A stretch of 15,705 nucleotides of DNA from JAEYZS01 sp031374125. GTDB lineage: Bacteria > Bdellovibrionota > Bdellovibrionia > Bdellovibrionales > JAEYZS01. The stretch is from positions 1 through 15,705 of the forward strand of contig JANMFM010000174.1 in assembly GCA_031374125.1 (NCBI GenBank), written 5' to 3'. The notes below the pieces were generated by a model that was not told the DNA's origin, searched no databases, and was given only the letters and a program-made list of their open reading frames with translations. This document shows positions 13,737-15,705 of this stretch, in pieces; positions within the stretch are counted from its first letter, which is position 1, and each line of letters begins with the position of its first letter. A program made the position numbers and the translations under genes.

Positions 13737-13758
13737 GGTATTAGGATATGTTAGCTCA

Positions 13759-14562
13759 ATGGAGCTTGATCACCCAAAAAAAACCAAACCTTATAGAGTA
13801 AGACTGGACTTGTCCTTTGACGGGTCTCTCTTTATGGGCTGGCAAAAACAATCTGAGGGCGCATATACCGTACAAGGCGTACTCGAGGAAAAGCTTTCGA
13901 AAATTTTCAAAGAACCCATTGCCGTGCAGGCTTCAGGAAGAACCGATCGCGGCGTCCACGCTCTCCATCAGGTTGCGCATTTTGATTGCTCCACCGATCC
14001 CACAAGAATTAATTTAAGAACCGCTCTACAAGCCTCTTGCCCAAGATTCTTGGTGATCAAGGAAACCTACACCGCTCCAAAAGAGTTTCACGCAAGACGT
14101 GATGCTCTCGAAAAAACATACAAATATTTGATTAGAAATGCGAAGACTCCGTCGAGCCAACTCTGGAATAAATCCGTCTGGATCAGAAAGCCCTTGGATC
14201 TCGATTATTTGAATGAAGTCACAAAATGTTTGATTGGTACCCATGACTTTAAGAGCTTCCAAAATGCCGGAACCGAGCTCAAGACCACTACTCGTGAAAT
14301 CTATGAAGCAAAGTGGGTTTTGCGTAAGCCGGGCTGGGTTGAATTTTATATCCGTGGAAATGGGTTTTTAAAGCAAATGGTTCGAAATATTGTGGGTACG
14401 GCCCTAGCATTGGAAAAGCACGGCCAACCCATTGAAAAGATGAAGGAAATCCTAGAAGCTAAAAATCGCAAGGTCGCCCTCAAAACGGCGGACCCCGAAG
14501 GTCTCTATTTAGTTGCAGTAAAGTACCCCCAAACGCTTGACAATAAGTGCCTGAAATTCTAA
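13759..14562 (+). CDS. truA: tRNA pseudouridine(38-40) synthase TruA
   Basis: Converts uridines 38-40 in the anticodon stem-loop of many tRNAs to pseudouridine, in the cytosol. The catalytic Asp63 lies in ASGRTDRGVHALHQVAHFD. Other family landmarks are the opening YRVRLDLSFDGSLFMGWQKQ, VQGVLEEKLSKIF, FHARRDALEKTYKYLI, GTHDFKSFQNAG, and FYIRGNGFLKQMVRNIVGTAL near the C-terminus. From the ATG at 13759 it is 267 residues, normal for TruA. A GTG at 13717 would add 14 residues that do not resemble the family and would start inside a hairpin. The nearest Shine-Dalgarno (AGGA at 13743-13746) is 12 bases away, so initiation may be modest. The gene precedes rplM-rpsI, a common arrangement of translation genes. 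Confidence 0.96.
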   Translation: MELDHPKKTKPYRVRLDLSFDGSLFMGWQKQSEGAYTVQGVLEEKLSKIFKEPIAVQASGRTDRGVHALHQVAHFDCSTDPTRINLRTALQASCPRFLVIKETYTAPKEFHARRDALEKTYKYLIRNAKTPSSQLWNKSVWIRKPLDLDYLNEVTKCLIGTHDFKSFQNAGTELKTTTREIYEAKWVLRKPGWVEFYIRGNGFLKQMVRNIVGTALALEKHGQPIEKMKEILEAKNRKVALKTADPEGLYLVAVKYPQTLDNKCLKF

Positions 14563-14605
14563 AAGATTACTCTTTAATACTTCTGCAAAGTCCTAAGCAC
14601 ACCCG

Positions 14606-14634
14606 TTGTTTATGATTCTGTAAGTGAGTATGAA
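14606..14634 (+). promoter_or_regulatory. weak candidate promoter for rplM-rpsI
   Basis: TTGTTT (14606-14611), 17 bases, TATGAA (14629-14634). The spacing is ideal but the boxes match only 3/6 and 4/6. A start near 14641 would give a leader of about 70 bases containing the hairpin at 14668-14688. Confidence 0.22.
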
Positions 14635-14667
14635 CCGCTGAAAGCTCTGGTAAAGCCTTTGGTAAAT

Positions 14668-14688
14668 TGAGCAGCCACGTGCTGCTTA
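14668..14688 (+). promoter_or_regulatory. hairpin in the rplM 5' leader, possible L13 autoregulatory element
   Basis: TGAGCAGC / GCTGCTTA with a 5-base loop CACGT gives an 8-bp stem (one G-U) shortly before the rplM Shine-Dalgarno. GCTC at 14644-14647 could compete by pairing with GAGC at 14669-14672. Ribosomal-protein leaders that bind L13 are known in other phyla; this one is not a match to a motif I can name. Confidence 0.35.
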
Positions 14689-14711
14689 AAAAATTTTGGA
14701 GATACAAAAAA

Positions 14712-15164
14712 ATGAGAACTTGGCAGGCTAAAACTGATGAAGTTGAAAGAAAATGGTGGGTTGTCGATGCTAGTGGACAAACACTCGGCCGTCTATCAAC
14801 TCAAATCGCTACTCTTTTAAGAGGAAAGCACAAACCACAATTTACTCCGCACATTGATACGGGTGATTTCGTAGTTGTTGTTAACGCTGATAAATTAACT
14901 ATGAGCGGAACAAAAATGGAAACAAAACAATATTTCAGACACTCTGGATATTTTGGTAGCTTAAAATCAACTCTTGCAAAAGACATGTTGAGAGAAAAAC
15001 CAGAAAAAATGTTAACTTTGGCTGTGAAAGGTATGCTTCCAACGAACAAGCTTTCTCGACAACTTTTAACTAAACTTAAAATCTTTGAAGGACCTGAGCA
15101 CGATCACGCAGCTCAAAAGCCTGAAGCTTATACATTATTGACTAAGAAAGTGAGAGGGAACTAA
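14712..15164 (+). CDS. rplM: 50S ribosomal protein L13
   Basis: Early-assembly protein of the large ribosomal subunit. The 150-residue sequence from ATG 14712 starts MRTWQAKTDEVERKWWVVDA, then shows the family blocks GQTLGRLSTQIATLLRGKHK, DTGDFVVVVNADKL, YFRHSGYFG, and VKGMLPTNKLSRQLLTKLKI with EGPEHDHAAQ near the C-terminus. GGAG lies 10 bases upstream of the ATG. An upstream GTG-initiated extension of 15 residues from 14667 has no family support and would cross the leader hairpin. rpsI follows after 2 bases, the standard rplM-rpsI pair, and both end at the strong terminator at 15608. Confidence 0.97.
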   Translation: MRTWQAKTDEVERKWWVVDASGQTLGRLSTQIATLLRGKHKPQFTPHIDTGDFVVVVNADKLTMSGTKMETKQYFRHSGYFGSLKSTLAKDMLREKPEKMLTLAVKGMLPTNKLSRQLLTKLKIFEGPEHDHAAQKPEAYTLLTKKVRGN

Positions 15165-15166
15165 TC

Positions 15167-15568
15167 ATGGCTGCAGCAGCATCAAAATTCATCTATGCAA
15201 CTGGAAGAAGAAAAACTAGTGCAGCTAGAGTTTACTTAAAAGCTGGTACTGGTAAAATCACTATCAACGATCAAGAATTCGAAAAATACTTAGTTACTGG
15301 GACACACAGATTGATCGTCCAACAACCTTTAACTGAGACTAATAATCTTGGTAAAGTTGACTTGAGAGTTAAAGTTGTCGGTGGCGGTATTTCTGGTCAA
15401 GCCGGAGCTATCAGACACGGGATCGCAAGAGCTCTTGTTGGATTAAATCCTGAGCTGAGAGGCGTGCTTAAAAAAGCGGGCTTCCTGACTCGTGACCCGA
15501 GAATGGTTGAACGTAAGAAATACGGTCAATCTGGCGCTCGTAAGAGATACCAATACAGTAAGAGATAA
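15167..15568 (+). CDS. rpsI: 30S ribosomal protein S9
   Basis: Small-subunit protein whose C-terminal tail reaches the P-site tRNA in the decoding region. The 133 residues include the N-terminal ATGRRKTSAARVYL, the central VKVVGGGISGQAGAIRHGIA with ALVGLNP, FLTRDPRMVERKKYG, and the end ARKRYQYSKR with the invariant terminal Lys-Arg. It starts 2 bases after rplM; AGGG lies at the end of rplM, so the pair is coupled. Length and motifs are normal. A strong terminator follows after 40 bases. Confidence 0.97.
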   Translation: MAAAASKFIYATGRRKTSAARVYLKAGTGKITINDQEFEKYLVTGTHRLIVQQPLTETNNLGKVDLRVKVVGGGISGQAGAIRHGIARALVGLNPELRGVLKKAGFLTRDPRMVERKKYGQSGARKRYQYSKR

Positions 15569-15607
15569 TACCGGAGAGATAATCTCCAGATTTATCTGGG
15601 ATTCGAA

Positions 15608-15640
15608 AGAGGGGATGCTGTTTCAGCATCCCTTTTTTTT
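15608..15640 (+). terminator. rho-independent terminator of rplM-rpsI
   Basis: GGGATGCTG (15612-15620), loop TTT, CAGCATCCC (15624-15632), then eight T. The stem is perfect over 9 bp and extends with A-T and G-U pairs. It is among the clearest structures in the window and ends the ribosomal operon before the next gene. Confidence 0.92.
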
Positions 15641-15663
15641 GGTTTTTAACCAAGGACATGACG

Positions 15664-15705
15664 ATGAAAAAACTATTTTTAATTTTATTATTTATTGTGA
15701 TCGCC
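15664..15705 (+). CDS. N-terminus of an exported protein, cut by the window edge
   Basis: Only 14 codons are visible: MKKLFLILLFIVIA, the basic and hydrophobic start of a signal peptide. AAGGA lies 7 bases before this ATG; an in-frame ATG at 15658 is too close to the ribosome site. It follows the ribosomal terminator, so it should have its own promoter or rely on readthrough. No family can be assigned from this fragment. Confidence 0.6.
   Translation, partial: MKKLFLILLFIVIA

Noticed and set aside
1..15705. CRISPR array, insertion sequence, prophage or tRNA/rRNA gene
   Set aside because: No regularly spaced repeats, transposase or terminal inverted repeats were seen, and no cloverleaf or rRNA sequence was recognised on either strand.

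Overview
The window (about 40% GC by eye) looks like chromosome from a Gram-negative predatory-type or environmental bacterium of the Bdellovibrionota (Bdellovibrio-like). This is inferred from the low-GC, diderm gene content: several outer-membrane barrels ending in Phe, Pal and YbgF/CpoB-type lipoproteins, and a secreted protein with a CFI-box. It rests on gene style, not on a database match.

Layout. (1) Positions 34-3532, minus strand: one compact cell-envelope and RNA-modification operon, pal > DUF4398 lipoprotein > cpoB/ybgF-like lipoprotein > tsaD > rsmA, driven by a near-consensus promoter at 3563-3590. (2) 3595-6486, plus strand: divergent from pal, a 963-residue exported protein that joins an HExxH metallopeptidase domain, a TolB/PD40-type beta-propeller and a C-terminal outer-membrane barrel. 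(3) 6593-8560: an orphan cytosolic protein on the plus strand, then two uncharacterised exported proteins on the minus strand. (4) 8786-10211, plus strand: a lipid pair, a SEC59/DGK1-type CTP-dependent lipid kinase relative and phosphatidylserine synthase PssA. (5) 10268-12604, plus strand: a 778-residue secreted protein whose CFI-box and membrane segment lie in the middle. They are followed by a second signal-peptide-like stretch and an outer-membrane barrel. The junction between the halves carries an A9 run containing the in-frame heptamer A AAA AAC, and both other frames stop within about 25 bases. (6) 12605-12931: a convergent intergenic region with a 13-bp terminator-like hairpin and a distal 13-base segment that could pair with its 5' arm. 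(7) 12932-13663, minus strand: a DUF5522-type Cys-rich mini-protein and a small secreted protein. (8) 13759-15568, plus strand: truA, then rplM-rpsI with a strong terminator, and the first codons of another exported protein at the right edge.

How the genes fit together. The left operon combines peptidoglycan-anchored outer-membrane lipoproteins (Pal, CpoB-like) with two universal translation-accuracy genes (t6A37 synthesis and 16S rRNA dimethylation). The TolB-like propeller in the divergent gene is suggestive because Pal's classical partner TolB is a propeller, but a link is inference only. The lipid pair plausibly acts in phospholipid supply. truA, rplM and rpsI are translation genes in a commonly seen order.

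Most likely to be new: the bipartite CFI-box/barrel protein with its slippery junction, the peptidase-propeller-barrel protein beside pal, and the structured intergenic region at 12605-12931.
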